Positions 17,830 to 25,719 of a stretch of 64,000 bases of DNA are shown here, one piece after another (the stretch's first letter is position 1; each line of letters opens with the position of its first letter). A program made the position numbers and the translations under genes. The notes beneath the pieces are model-generated. The model saw nothing but the letters and a program-made list of their open reading frames with translations. It was not told where the DNA came from and searched no databases. This DNA comes from Micromonospora profundi (lineage in GTDB: Bacteria; Actinomycetota; Actinomycetes; Mycobacteriales; Micromonosporaceae), in assembly GCF_011927785.1 (NCBI RefSeq), contig NZ_JAATJK010000001.1, positions 620,001 through 684,000 on the forward strand, written 5' to 3'.

Positions 17830-18626
17830 CGGACGGCCTCCGCCCGGTGGCGGCGCAGCAGGGCCGAGTAGCCGCGTTCGGCAGGGCTGTCGCCCGCCTG
17901 ACCGTCGTCGCCCTGCGCGGCCAGCCCGGCTGGTGTGCCCTGCCACACCAGCCGGCCCTCGTTGACGAGCACCACCTCGGTGCAGGCGGCCACCACGTCC
18001 TCGACCAGGTGGGTGGAGACCAGCACGCAGGCGTCCGTGCCCAGGTCACGCAGCAGCTCGCGCAGGTCGAGGCGCTGCTCCGGGTCGAGGCCGACTGTCG
18101 GCTCGTCCATCAGCAGCACCTGCGGGTCGTTCACGATTGCCTGGGCGACGCCGACCCGGCGCAGCATCCCGCCGGAGAGTGTCTTGAGCCGGGCGTCGGC
18201 CTTGGGGCTGAGCCCCACCCGGTCGATAGCGCGTTGCGTGGCCGCCGGGATGTCGGCCTTCGGCATCTCCTTCAACCAGGCCATGTACGCCACGAACTCG
18301 CGCACGGTGAACCGTGGGTAGTAGCCGAAGTGCTGCGGCAGGTAGCCCAGCGCGCGTCGGGCCGGGCGCAGGTCGGCGCGGCCGTCGACCGGGCAGCCGA
18401 GCAGTGTCAGCCGCCCACCGGACGGCGTGAGCACCGTCGCGAGGGCGCGCATCAGCGTCGTCTTGCCCGCGCCGTTGGGCCCCAGCAGGCCGTGGACGCC
18501 GGTGCCAAGGCTCAGGTCGAGCCCGTCGACGGCCAGGTGACGCCCGGCGCGCACCTTCAACGCTTCGGCCTGAATGGCCCAGGGATGGGTGGTGGCCGTC
18601 GTTTCCGCAGTACTCACCGCTCGCAT
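17826..18626 (-). CDS. ABC transporter ATPase (ABC-2 exporter type)
   Basis: Single ABC domain, 266 residues. Walker A is GPNGAGKTT, the Q-loop region YLPQHFGYYPRF, the signature LSGGMLRR, Walker B VLLMDEPTVGLD, and the switch histidine lies in VSTHLVED. The Q-loop text (PQHFGYYP) is characteristic of ATPases paired with ABC-2 permeases in antibiotic or lipid export. ATG 18626 has AGAGG about 8 nt upstream. It follows the anti-sigma gene by 11 nt and is coupled to the permease downstream. Confidence 0.9.
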   Translation of the reverse strand: MRAVSTAETTATTHPWAIQAEALKVRAGRHLAVDGLDLSLGTGVHGLLGPNGAGKTTLMRALATVLTPSGGRLTLLGCPVDGRADLRPARRALGYLPQHFGYYPRFTVREFVAYMAWLKEMPKADIPAATQRAIDRVGLSPKADARLKTLSGGMLRRVGVAQAIVNDPQVLLMDEPTVGLDPEQRLDLRELLRDLGTDACVLVSTHLVEDVVAACTEVVLVNEGRLVWQGTPAGLAAQGDDGQAGDSPAERGYSALLRRHRAEAVR

Positions 18627-18637
18627 TGTGGTTCCTC

Positions 18638-19444
18638 TCAGAACGAGGTGATGCGCCGGAAACTGCCGGCGCGTAGCAGGGTCAGGGCGGCCAGGACGAC
18701 CGTGAGGAGGGCCCACGCGCCGGTGGCGGCGGGTTCGAGGAGTACGGGTAGCTCCGCGCTCGCCAGGCTGGGTGCGACCACGGCGGCGGCCCAGGCCGCC
18801 ATCAGGCCGATCGCCGCGCGCTGGACGCCGACGAGGGAGCCGAGCAGCAGCGTGGCAGCCGTGAAGGCCAGGCACGGCAACAGCAGCAACGCAGGGTTCG
18901 GCCGGCTCGCACCGACCGAGGCGACCGCGGCGAGCACCGGGATGACAAGGACCAGCACCACTGCGGTACGCCGCAGCAGCATCGTCAACCCGGCCGAGGG
19001 GGTACCGGCGATCAACTCCCAGGCCGGGTCGGCGCGTCTGCTCCAGGCGGCCGCGACACCGGGCAGCGGCGCCAGGGGCGCGAGCAGCAACACGATCGAC
19101 GGCAACTGCGGCAGGATGCTGGTGAGCAGGGTGGCGGTGCCGAGCACGGCGGCGGTCATGGCCACCCACGGCAGCAGCGCCGCCACGAACCAGCGCTGCC
19201 GGACCGGCGTACGGAAGAAGGCTCTTGATCGTGGGGTGGGGCCGGCGGCGATCTCGCGGTCGACGGCCGCCGCGACCTGGGCGATCAGGGCGCGTGACGT
19301 GGCAGTGGTGCTGCCGGCGAGCCGGGCACGGCAGTCGCCGCAGCTCTCCAGGTGCACCTCGATCGACCAGACGGTCGCCTCGTCCAGCCCGGGGCTGCCC
19401 TCGGCGTAGCTGTCGATCTCGCTCAGGGTGGGGTGCGTGGTCAT
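18638..19444 (-). CDS. Zinc-finger anti-sigma-type protein fused to a multi-span membrane domain
   Basis: 268 residues. The N-terminal 60 residues hold the zf-HC2/ZAS signature HLESCGDC (His-x3-Cys-x2-Cys), which in ECF systems binds and holds the cognate sigma factor. The rest has about six membrane spans, far more than the single span of a classical anti-sigma factor. The ATG overlaps the sigma gene stop (ATGA). The membrane part may act as a permease-like or sensory module for the ABC genes downstream, which is inference. The arrangement suggests that membrane or exporter state controls the sigma factor. Confidence 0.8.
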   Translation of the reverse strand: MTTHPTLSEIDSYAEGSPGLDEATVWSIEVHLESCGDCRARLAGSTTATSRALIAQVAAAVDREIAAGPTPRSRAFFRTPVRQRWFVAALLPWVAMTAAVLGTATLLTSILPQLPSIVLLLAPLAPLPGVAAAWSRRADPAWELIAGTPSAGLTMLLRRTAVVLVLVIPVLAAVASVGASRPNPALLLLPCLAFTAATLLLGSLVGVQRAAIGLMAAWAAAVVAPSLASAELPVLLEPAATGAWALLTVVLAALTLLRAGSFRRITSF

Positions 19445-20064
19445 GACAGGGCCTCCCGCAGGGCGATCCGGGCTCGGCGGACCCGGGACTTGACGGTGTT
19501 CTCGGGTACGCCCAGCAGCACCGACGTTTCGCGGACGGAGAAGCCGTCGAGGACTGTGGCCCGCAGCACCGCGCGGACCTCGGGCGGCAGGACGGCCAGG
19601 GCCTGTTCGAGTTCCTGCCCGACCCGGCCGGCCAGCACCTCGTCCTCCGCGGCGGGCGCCACTGTGACGCCCGGGTGCACCTGCGGCATCTGTGCCTGCC
19701 GGGCGCGGCGCCGGAATGCGTCGACCAGGCGGTGCGCGGCGATGGTCCACAACCAGCCGACGGCGCTGCCCTTGACGTGGTCGCCGGCGAAGCTGCCAGC
19801 AGCCCGCCAGACGGCCAGGTAGGTCTCCTGGAGCACGTCGGCGACCACGTCCGGGTCGGCGCACCGGCGACGCAGCCGCACCTCCAGCCACGGCGCCGTA
19901 CGCCTGTAGAGCTCGTCGAAGGCCCGCCGGTCACCGCGGGCCACACGGCGCACGAGCTCCTGCTCGTCGGCCGCATCCAGGCTTCGTCTCACATGGGGTA
20001 AGACGACGGCTCCCGGATGATCGGGTCCCGCGATGGTGTGATCGCCGTCACTGCTGCTGCGCAT
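19441..20064 (-). CDS. ECF RNA polymerase sigma factor
   Basis: 207 residues with sigma-70 region 2 (DEQELVRRVARGDRRAFDELY, then VADVLQETYLAVW) and region 4 (LPPEVRAVLRATVLDGFSVRETS followed by VPENTVKSRVRRAR). ATG 20064 is favoured because GAGGA is 4 nt upstream; a longer form could begin at 20118. It leads the minus-strand operon and is coupled to its presumed anti-sigma factor. Promoter recognition cannot be predicted from the sequence. Confidence 0.9.
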   Translation of the reverse strand: MRSSSDGDHTIAGPDHPGAVVLPHVRRSLDAADEQELVRRVARGDRRAFDELYRRTAPWLEVRLRRRCADPDVVADVLQETYLAVWRAAGSFAGDHVKGSAVGWLWTIAAHRLVDAFRRRARQAQMPQVHPGVTVAPAAEDEVLAGRVGQELEQALAVLPPEVRAVLRATVLDGFSVRETSVLLGVPENTVKSRVRRARIALREALS

Positions 20065-20163
20065 GTCCTCAGTCGTTACGCCGGGGCGGCCCCGGTTCGC
20101 CGATCGTCGGCGCAGCACCCGGTGGCTGCCGGGGAACGGACCGGCGTCAGCTCCGTCCGGGCG

Positions 20164-20370
20164 TCACGCGGGCGGCGGAGAGTCGTCTCCCCGGGGCGTT
20201 TTACGCAGCCACAGTGACACACCGGCCAGGCAGCAGACCGCACCTACGACGACGATCGCCGTCTCCTCCAGCTCGGAGAGGTCGTCCAGGAACGGAAATG
20301 TGTGCGAGAGCACCAGCGCCACGAACGCGATCAGCAGCAGAAGCACGGCGAGCACTCGGTGTCGGAGCAT
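20164..20370 (-). CDS. Small two-span membrane protein
   Basis: 68 residues. Span one is VLAVLLLLIAFVALVLSH, a short loop FPFLDDLSELEE follows, then span two AIVVVGAVCCLAGVSLWL, and a basic/proline tail RKTPRGDDSPPPA. The pattern of two hydrophobic helices with a positively charged cytoplasmic end and the high third-position GC support a real gene. No family is recognised. It is oriented with, but separate from, the sigma operon. Confidence 0.55.
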   Translation of the reverse strand: MLRHRVLAVLLLLIAFVALVLSHTFPFLDDLSELEETAIVVVGAVCCLAGVSLWLRKTPRGDDSPPPA

Positions 20371-20800
20371 GAACGCATCGAATCACACCACGTCGAGCAT
20401 CCACGTGCGTCTACCCGCTACCGCCGGCGGCGGACCTGGCGCAGCTGGGCTCGCGCCGCCGCCGGAGCCCGGACCTGACCACCCGATCAGCCCTTTCATG
20501 GATAAGTCGGTACCTGTGTCGCAAACAGGACAAGACGGTAAAGCCCCTGGTGGGGCACTGTTGGGGCAGGGAAAGAGGCGGACAGATGTCGGCCATATCC
20601 CCTTCCCACCGCCGCGGGCGCCCGCAGCGGTGTCACCGCCCACCCGGGACAAGGACGTCATCACCGCCGGCAGTTCGCCGCTTCGCGGTCGCCACCGCAT
20701 CCGCCCCGACCGGCATTAGCCACAGTGGACTCCGCCCGGGGCCGACGTCGCTCACCCGCGCGACCGGCCCCGGCGACCCGAATTCAGGAAGGACCCCACA
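20371..20800. other. 430-nt stretch without a supported gene
   Basis: Contains an open frame on + (20498-20719, beginning MDKSVPVSQTGQ). Its first half has many A/T third positions, unlike neighbouring genes, and it has no RBS. The segment 20498-20600 is visibly less GC-rich than its surroundings. A 5' untranslated region or promoter for the pair starting at 20801 is likely. No known riboswitch was recognised. Confidence 0.4.
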
Positions 20801-21070
20801 ATGGCCGCTCCCACGGCGACCGCAGCACTGAACGCATCCGTCTTCGCGCCGGGTGACCAGATGCTGCTGACCGTCACGTACTCCGACGCCGACACCAGAC
20901 CGCTCACCGTCACCATCGTGGTCACCGACGCGCAGGGCAACAGCAGCGCACCGGTGAAGGTCAGCGCCGTCATCGACCCGCTCACCGTGACGGTCTCCGA
21001 CAGCTCCGGGCGTACCTGGAACCGGGTCTCCGACAACGGCTCGGTGGCCGTCTACCGGGCGGTGGCGTGA
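20801..21070 (+). CDS. Small beta-rich protein, probably Ig-like; function unknown
   Basis: 89 residues with alternating hydrophobic/Thr-Ser segments (LLTVTYSD, PLTVTIVVTDAQG, PLTVTVSDSSG) that look like an Ig-like or phage-structural beta-sandwich. There is no signal peptide. AGGAAGGA precedes ATG 20801 by 8 nt. Its stop overlaps the ATG of the next gene (TGATG), so the two are probably made in fixed ratio. It may be a structural subunit or a remnant of a phage-like tail protein; this is inference. Confidence 0.6.
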   Translation: MAAPTATAALNASVFAPGDQMLLTVTYSDADTRPLTVTIVVTDAQGNSSAPVKVSAVIDPLTVTVSDSSGRTWNRVSDNGSVAVYRAVA

Positions 21071-22107
21071 TGCCCCGGGTCACCGTCCAGGTCCGCGACG
21101 CCGCCGGTCACGCCGCGACGGCAACCGCCGACTACGAGATGAGCCAGCCGGTGCTCGGCGGCTATTACCTGTCCGGCGGCGCGGATCCGACAGCCGATAT
21201 GGCCGGCGGCAACTTCCGCTCGCTGACCCAGTACCGCAGCTTCGCCGACGGCTACACCTTCCCCGGCTACAACCGGCCATGGCTGACCAGCCTCGGCAAG
21301 GCCCGGGTGCAGATGAACATGGTGCTGGAGCTGAAGCACTACGGCGCACCGAACGCCGGGCCGCAGACGTTCACAGTGGACGGCACCTCGCACACGGTGC
21401 CGGCGCCGTCGATGACCATCCAGCAGCGCCCCGGCACCACCTGGCCGAGGGCGTACGGGTACACGCAGGTCATCACCGGCCAGTGCGACGGACTGCTGCA
21501 CCGCGCCCTGGCGCAGTATCGGACACTCGGCTTCGGAGTGAACATCCAACTCGCCTCCGAACTGGACACCGACCACGAGTTCGGCACCACCGAGAACGGC
21601 AAGGTGTACACCTGGGCGGAGTCGGACGCGCGGGCCGTGCAGGCGGTGAACTACATCATCAGCTGGTTCAAGGGACGGGCGCTGCCCGCCGGCACCACGT
21701 TCTCGATCGGGGTGGGCGGCTTCGACAGGGCCTGCTACCAGCGCACCCACCCGGAGTCGCTGATGGCCCGGCTGGACTTCCTCCAGTGGAACGCCTACGC
21801 CACGGCCCCCGGGCAGACCGCGCTGGCACGGTTCCGCCGTACCAGGGACTGGGCGGTGGCGGACCTCGGGCCGGTGGCGCTGTCCCGGCCCGTGATCATC
21901 GCGGAGTACGGGGTGCGGGTGGCGGAGATCCCCGACCAGGCGGCCTGGATCGCCACCGTCCCGGCGGCCATCGCCCAGCTCAACGCCGAGCGGGGGCCAC
22001 GGATCGTCCGGACCAACTACTTCAACTCCGGGTGGGGAACCCTGTCGCCGAAGGCCGCCGGGTTGGCCGCGTTGCGCGAGGCGTACGCCAAACGGCCGTA
22101 CGTCTGA
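21070..22107 (+). CDS. Predicted TIM-barrel glycoside-hydrolase-like protein
   Basis: 345 residues: a short Ig-like N-terminal strand region (VTVQVRDAAGHAATATADYEM), then a barrel-like part. Two glutamates stand at strand ends in text typical of clan GH-A enzymes, QLASELDTDHEF (candidate acid/base) and PVIIAEYGVRV (candidate nucleophile), and aromatic residues such as FLQWNAY are placed as in sugar-binding clefts. No signal peptide is seen, although GH enzymes are often secreted, so a phage-tail-like or structural role is an alternative. ATG 21070 overlaps the previous stop; GTG 21067 is possible. Confidence 0.55.
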   Translation: MPRVTVQVRDAAGHAATATADYEMSQPVLGGYYLSGGADPTADMAGGNFRSLTQYRSFADGYTFPGYNRPWLTSLGKARVQMNMVLELKHYGAPNAGPQTFTVDGTSHTVPAPSMTIQQRPGTTWPRAYGYTQVITGQCDGLLHRALAQYRTLGFGVNIQLASELDTDHEFGTTENGKVYTWAESDARAVQAVNYIISWFKGRALPAGTTFSIGVGGFDRACYQRTHPESLMARLDFLQWNAYATAPGQTALARFRRTRDWAVADLGPVALSRPVIIAEYGVRVAEIPDQAAWIATVPAAIAQLNAERGPRIVRTNYFNSGWGTLSPKAAGLAALREAYAKRPYV

Positions 22108-22115
22108 GCGACAGT

Positions 22116-22141
22116 CGAGCCGGCCCTTCGGCGCCGGCTCG
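22116..22141 (+). terminator. Hairpin terminator after the GH-like gene
   Basis: A 9-bp perfect stem CGAGCCGGC / GCCGGCTCG with an 8-nt loop sits 9 nt after the stop at 22107. Confidence 0.6.
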
Positions 22142-22209
22142 GCCGTTGTCGAGCCGTTCGGCCTCGGCATCCGTGCGCGCCGCGCCGAACGGCTACCTAT
22201 GCTCGGATC

Positions 22210-23139
22210 ATGGAATTGCGGATCTTCACCGAACCCCAGCAGGGCGCCAGCTACGACGAGTTGCTCGCGGTGGCCCGCTGCGCCGAGGACGCCGGCTACG
22301 GTGCGTTCTTCCGGTCCGACCACTACCTCAAGATGGGCGCGGTCAGCGGCGACCCCGGCCCCACCGATGCGTGGACCACCCTCGCGGGCCTGGCCCGGGA
22401 CACCAGCCGGATCCGGCTCGGCACCCTGATGACCGCCGCCACCTTCCGACTGCCCGGCCCGCTGGCGATCACCGTGGCGCAGGTCGACCAGATGAGCGGC
22501 GGCCGGGTCGAGTTGGGCATCGGCACCGGCTGGTACGGCGACGAGCACACCGCGTACGGCATCCCGTTCCCGCCCCTTGGCGAGCGGTTCGACAGGTTGG
22601 AGGAGCAGCTCGCGGTCATCACCGGCCTCTGGTCCACGCCGCCGGGGGAGAGGTTCGATTACGCCGGGCGGTACTACCCGGTCAGTGACTCGCCGGCCCT
22701 GCCCAAGCCGGTGCAGCAGCCCCGTCCGCCGATCCTGCTGGGCGGCATGGGCCCGAAGCGCACACCTCGGCTGGCAGCCCGCTACGCCGACGAGTTCAAC
22801 CTGCCGTTCGCCTCCGTGGAGGACACGGCGGCGCAGTTCGAGCGGGTGCGCGCGGCGTGCGCCGAGATCGACCGCGACCCGGCCGGGATGGTGTGGTCCA
22901 ACGCCCTGGTGCTCTGCTGCGGGCGCAACGACGCCGAGGTGGCACGGCGGGCCGCCGCCATCGGCCGCGAACCCGACGAACTGCGGGCCAACGGCCTGGC
23001 AGGGACGCCCGACGAGGTCCTGGACACCATCGGCCGGTACGCCGAGATCGGCAGCCAGCGCCTCTACCTCCAGGTGCTGGACCTGGCCGACCTGGACCAC
23101 CTGGAACTGGTCGCCACCGAGGTGATGGCGAACCTCTAG
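22210..23139 (+). CDS. LLM-class flavin/F420-dependent oxidoreductase
   Basis: 309-residue luciferase-like monooxygenase fold protein. The N-terminal MELRIFTEPQQGASYDELL, the SDHYLKMG segment, RIRLGTLMTAATFRLPGPLA and VELGIGTGWYGDEHTAYG match the F420-dependent branch common in actinobacteria. These enzymes use reduced F420 or FMN for two-electron reductions or oxidations of small molecules. The TAG stop is shared palindromically with the convergent gene at 23136 (CTAG). Substrate unknown. Confidence 0.85.
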   Translation: MELRIFTEPQQGASYDELLAVARCAEDAGYGAFFRSDHYLKMGAVSGDPGPTDAWTTLAGLARDTSRIRLGTLMTAATFRLPGPLAITVAQVDQMSGGRVELGIGTGWYGDEHTAYGIPFPPLGERFDRLEEQLAVITGLWSTPPGERFDYAGRYYPVSDSPALPKPVQQPRPPILLGGMGPKRTPRLAARYADEFNLPFASVEDTAAQFERVRAACAEIDRDPAGMVWSNALVLCCGRNDAEVARRAAAIGREPDELRANGLAGTPDEVLDTIGRYAEIGSQRLYLQVLDLADLDHLELVATEVMANL

Positions 23140-23546
23140 GCGTTCCTGGCCGGGTCGCGCAGCACGGTGTCCAGCCGACCGTCGCGGTCGCTGTCCACAT
23201 AGGTGATGTCCGGTACGCCGTCACCGTCCACGTCGATCTCGACGATGTCGGCGATGCCGTCACCGTCGAGATCGGTGACCACCTCGACCGAGCCGTCCAC
23301 GTGCCGGGTCACGATCGACAGCGACCTGGCGCCGGGCTCGCGCGGCGGAGGGCCGGGCGACGGTACGGGCGTCGGCGCGGGCGGGGGAGCGGGTGTCGGA
23401 CGGGGACCGGGCGTGGGTGACGGGTGGCTCGCCCACCGGGCGCCCGGCGGGGCGCTGGCCGGCTCGACCGCGCTGCCGGTCGGGTCCAGCTCCTCCTCGG
23501 ACGGGAAGACGTCGCCCCGCGGGGCAGGGTCGCGATAGCTGCTCAT
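23136..23546 (-). CDS. Proline-rich protein with DxDxDG calcium-binding-like repeats
   Basis: 136 residues. A disordered acidic N-terminus and a Pro-rich tract (about residues 42-70) precede three consecutive repeats DLDGDGIAD, DVDGDGVPD and DSDRDGRLD, the thrombospondin type-3/EF-hand-like calcium loop pattern. There is no signal peptide or membrane span, so the location is uncertain. ATG 23546 is chosen over 23579 because it opens the conserved-looking part; the RBS is weak. It converges on the LLM gene with overlapping stops. Function unknown. Confidence 0.65.
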   Translation of the reverse strand: MSSYRDPAPRGDVFPSEEELDPTGSAVEPASAPPGARWASHPSPTPGPRPTPAPPPAPTPVPSPGPPPREPGARSLSIVTRHVDGSVEVVTDLDGDGIADIVEIDVDGDGVPDITYVDSDRDGRLDTVLRDPARNA

Positions 23547-23566
23547 GGGCGTAGGGTTCCCCGACG

Positions 23567-24418
23567 ATGGCGAGAACAACCGTGCCCGATCGTCCGGTGT
23601 CCGTGGCGTCCGATCTGTCGGAGGATGCGGGAAGCTACGCCACGGTCATGAACGGGGGTCCGAGCGTGGAGCTGCGCCGGAGTCGGGGGTCCCGGCTGCT
23701 CGCCGTTGTCTGCGTACTCGGTGGGGTGGTGTTGTTGGCCCTGCCCAGCGACGGCGCCCCGCTACGGATGGTCATCGCGGTCGGCGCTGTCGCGCTCGGC
23801 CTCGTGGCGCTGGTCAGCGCCCTGCGGCCGTTCCGGTTCGGGATCGACGCGGACGGCCTGACCATCAGGCGTCCGGGCCTGCGCCGCTCGATCGCCTGGG
23901 CCGAGGTCGACGCGCTGGTCCTCGACGAGCCACCCCGACGCGACGGGCGCCCCGAGCCGCCGCGCCTGCTGCTGGTGCCTCCGCCTGGTGTGCCGGTCGA
24001 GCCGGTGACCGCCCGCCACCCGATCGACGGGCGGCCCGCGATCGAGCTGCTCGTCCTCGACCAGGTCCGGGAGCAGCCCGAGCAGGTGGCGGCCGCGCTC
24101 ACCAGCTACGCCGGTGACCGTTTCGTGGACCTGCCCGCGCTGCGTCGCGCCGCCTTCGCCGACCCCGACCTGCCCGCCAGCCTGCGCGGCTACCAGATGA
24201 ACCGGGTCGACCAGTTGATCCGGCTCGGTCAGGACGCGCTGGTGTCCGGTGACCCGCAGATCCGGCAGGCCGCCCGCAACGAGATCGAACACGCCCGCGC
24301 CGCCGGCTTGCCGATCGCCCAGCGGGGGTACGGCGGACTTGCGGCCGAAACGGCGCTGGACGCCCTCACCGCCGCGCTGGCCGACCACCCGACCACCGAC
24401 CGGAGGACCACGCCGTGA
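23567..24418 (+). CDS. Membrane protein with PH-like domain
   Basis: 283 residues with two adjacent spans (LLAVVCVLGGVVLLALP and VIAVGAVALGLVALVSAL). A bacterial PH-like segment follows (FRFGIDADGLTIRRPG, LRRSIAWAEVDALVLD), then a soluble C-terminal helical region with repeated Ala/Arg helices. Resembles actinobacterial PH-domain membrane proteins of unknown role. ATG 23567 gives a 30-residue cytoplasmic lead; ATG 23648 is an alternative start. Its stop overlaps the GTG of the alditol oxidase gene (GTGA), so the two are coupled, although no shared function is evident. Confidence 0.7.
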   Translation: MARTTVPDRPVSVASDLSEDAGSYATVMNGGPSVELRRSRGSRLLAVVCVLGGVVLLALPSDGAPLRMVIAVGAVALGLVALVSALRPFRFGIDADGLTIRRPGLRRSIAWAEVDALVLDEPPRRDGRPEPPRLLLVPPPGVPVEPVTARHPIDGRPAIELLVLDQVREQPEQVAAALTSYAGDRFVDLPALRRAAFADPDLPASLRGYQMNRVDQLIRLGQDALVSGDPQIRQAARNEIEHARAAGLPIAQRGYGGLAAETALDALTAALADHPTTDRRTTP

Positions 24419-25689
24419 CCGCCCTCGAACCGGGCGGCCCGCCGGCCGCCGCCGACGTGCCGCGCCGCAACTGGGCCGGCAACGTGCGCTATGCCGCGCG
24501 GGAGTTCCACCGACCCGACACCATCGACGACCTGCGCCGCCTCGTCGCCGGCAGCACCCGCCTCCGGGCGGTCGGCAGCGGCCACTCCTTCAACCGCCTC
24601 GGTGACACCGACGGGGACCTGGTCAGCCTCGCCGGGCTGCCCCCGACGATCGAGGTCGACCGGGAGCGCGGGCAGGTCACCGTCGCCGGCGCGATGCGCT
24701 ACGGCGACGTCGGGCAACACCTGCACACCCAGGGGTACGCGCTGGCGAACCTCGCCTCACTGCCGCACATCTCGGTGGCCGGCGCGGTGGCCACCGCCAC
24801 CCACGGCTCCGGCCAGACCCACGGCAACCTCGCCACAGCCGTCGCCGCCCTGGAGATCGTCACCGCCGACGGCGACCTGCTGCACGTCGACCGTGACGAC
24901 GACACGTTCGCCGGCATTGTGGTCGGGCTCGGCGCGCTCGGTGTTGTCACCCGGCTCACCCTGGACGTGGTGCCGACCTTCGACCTGCGCCAGTACGTCC
25001 GCCTCGACCTGGCACCCGAGGCGCTGGACGAGGCGCTCGGCTCGGCGTACAGCGTGAGCGTCTTCACCGACTGGCGTACGCCACGGCTGCGGGAGGTGTG
25101 GCGCAAACAGTCGACGGACCAGTCGCCGCCCGAGGCGGACTGGCTCGGCACCACCGCCGCCGACGAGCCACGGCACCCGGTGCTCGGGATGCCCACGGAG
25201 AACTGCACCCCCCAGCTCGGCGTGCCGGGGCCGTGGCACGAGCGGCTGCCGCACTTCAAGCTCGGCTTCACCCCGAGCAGCGGCGACGAACTCCAGTCCG
25301 AATACCACGTGCCCCGCACGTCGATGGCCGAGGTGCTCGCCGCGTTGGCCGAGGTGGCGCACCTGATCGCGCCGGTGCTCCAGGTGTGTGAGCTGCGTAC
25401 GGTGGCGGCGGACGAGCTGTGGCTCAGCCCGAACTACCGGCGCGACAGCCTCGCTGTGCACTTCACCTGGGTGGACGACGCCGACGCGGTGCTGCCGGTG
25501 CTGGCCGAGGTCGAGGAACGCCTGGCCCCGTTCGCGCCCCGCCCGCACTGGGGCAAGGTCTTCGTCACCGATCCGAGGGCCCTGGCCGCCCGCTACCCGA
25601 GGTACGCCGACTTCGAGGCCCTACTGACCGACCTGGACCCGAAGGGCAAGTTCCGCACCGACCTCCTGGATCACTACTTCCCCCGCTGA
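24415..25689 (+). CDS. FAD-dependent alditol/xylitol oxidase-like enzyme
   Basis: 424 residues of the VAO-type flavoenzyme family. The FAD-binding segment RLRAVGSGHSFN contains the histidine that covalently holds FAD in Streptomyces AldO, and SLPHISVAGAVATATHGSG follows. The C-terminal ALO domain ends KFRTDLLDHYFPR. It should oxidise polyols such as xylitol or sorbitol with O2, producing H2O2; D-arabinono-lactone or gulonolactone oxidation is an alternative. The start is GTG 24415, overlapping the previous stop. The enzyme lacks a signal and is cytoplasmic. Confidence 0.85.
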   Translation: MTALEPGGPPAAADVPRRNWAGNVRYAAREFHRPDTIDDLRRLVAGSTRLRAVGSGHSFNRLGDTDGDLVSLAGLPPTIEVDRERGQVTVAGAMRYGDVGQHLHTQGYALANLASLPHISVAGAVATATHGSGQTHGNLATAVAALEIVTADGDLLHVDRDDDTFAGIVVGLGALGVVTRLTLDVVPTFDLRQYVRLDLAPEALDEALGSAYSVSVFTDWRTPRLREVWRKQSTDQSPPEADWLGTTAADEPRHPVLGMPTENCTPQLGVPGPWHERLPHFKLGFTPSSGDELQSEYHVPRTSMAEVLAALAEVAHLIAPVLQVCELRTVAADELWLSPNYRRDSLAVHFTWVDDADAVLPVLAEVEERLAPFAPRPHWGKVFVTDPRALAARYPRYADFEALLTDLDPKGKFRTDLLDHYFPR

Positions 25690-25719
25690 GCCTTTCCCGC
25701 CACTCCTTCGCCTCGGTGA

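Noticed and set aside
20498..20719. Small plus-strand gene starting MDKSVPVS
   Set aside because: No RBS, atypical third-position composition in its first half, and no family resemblance.
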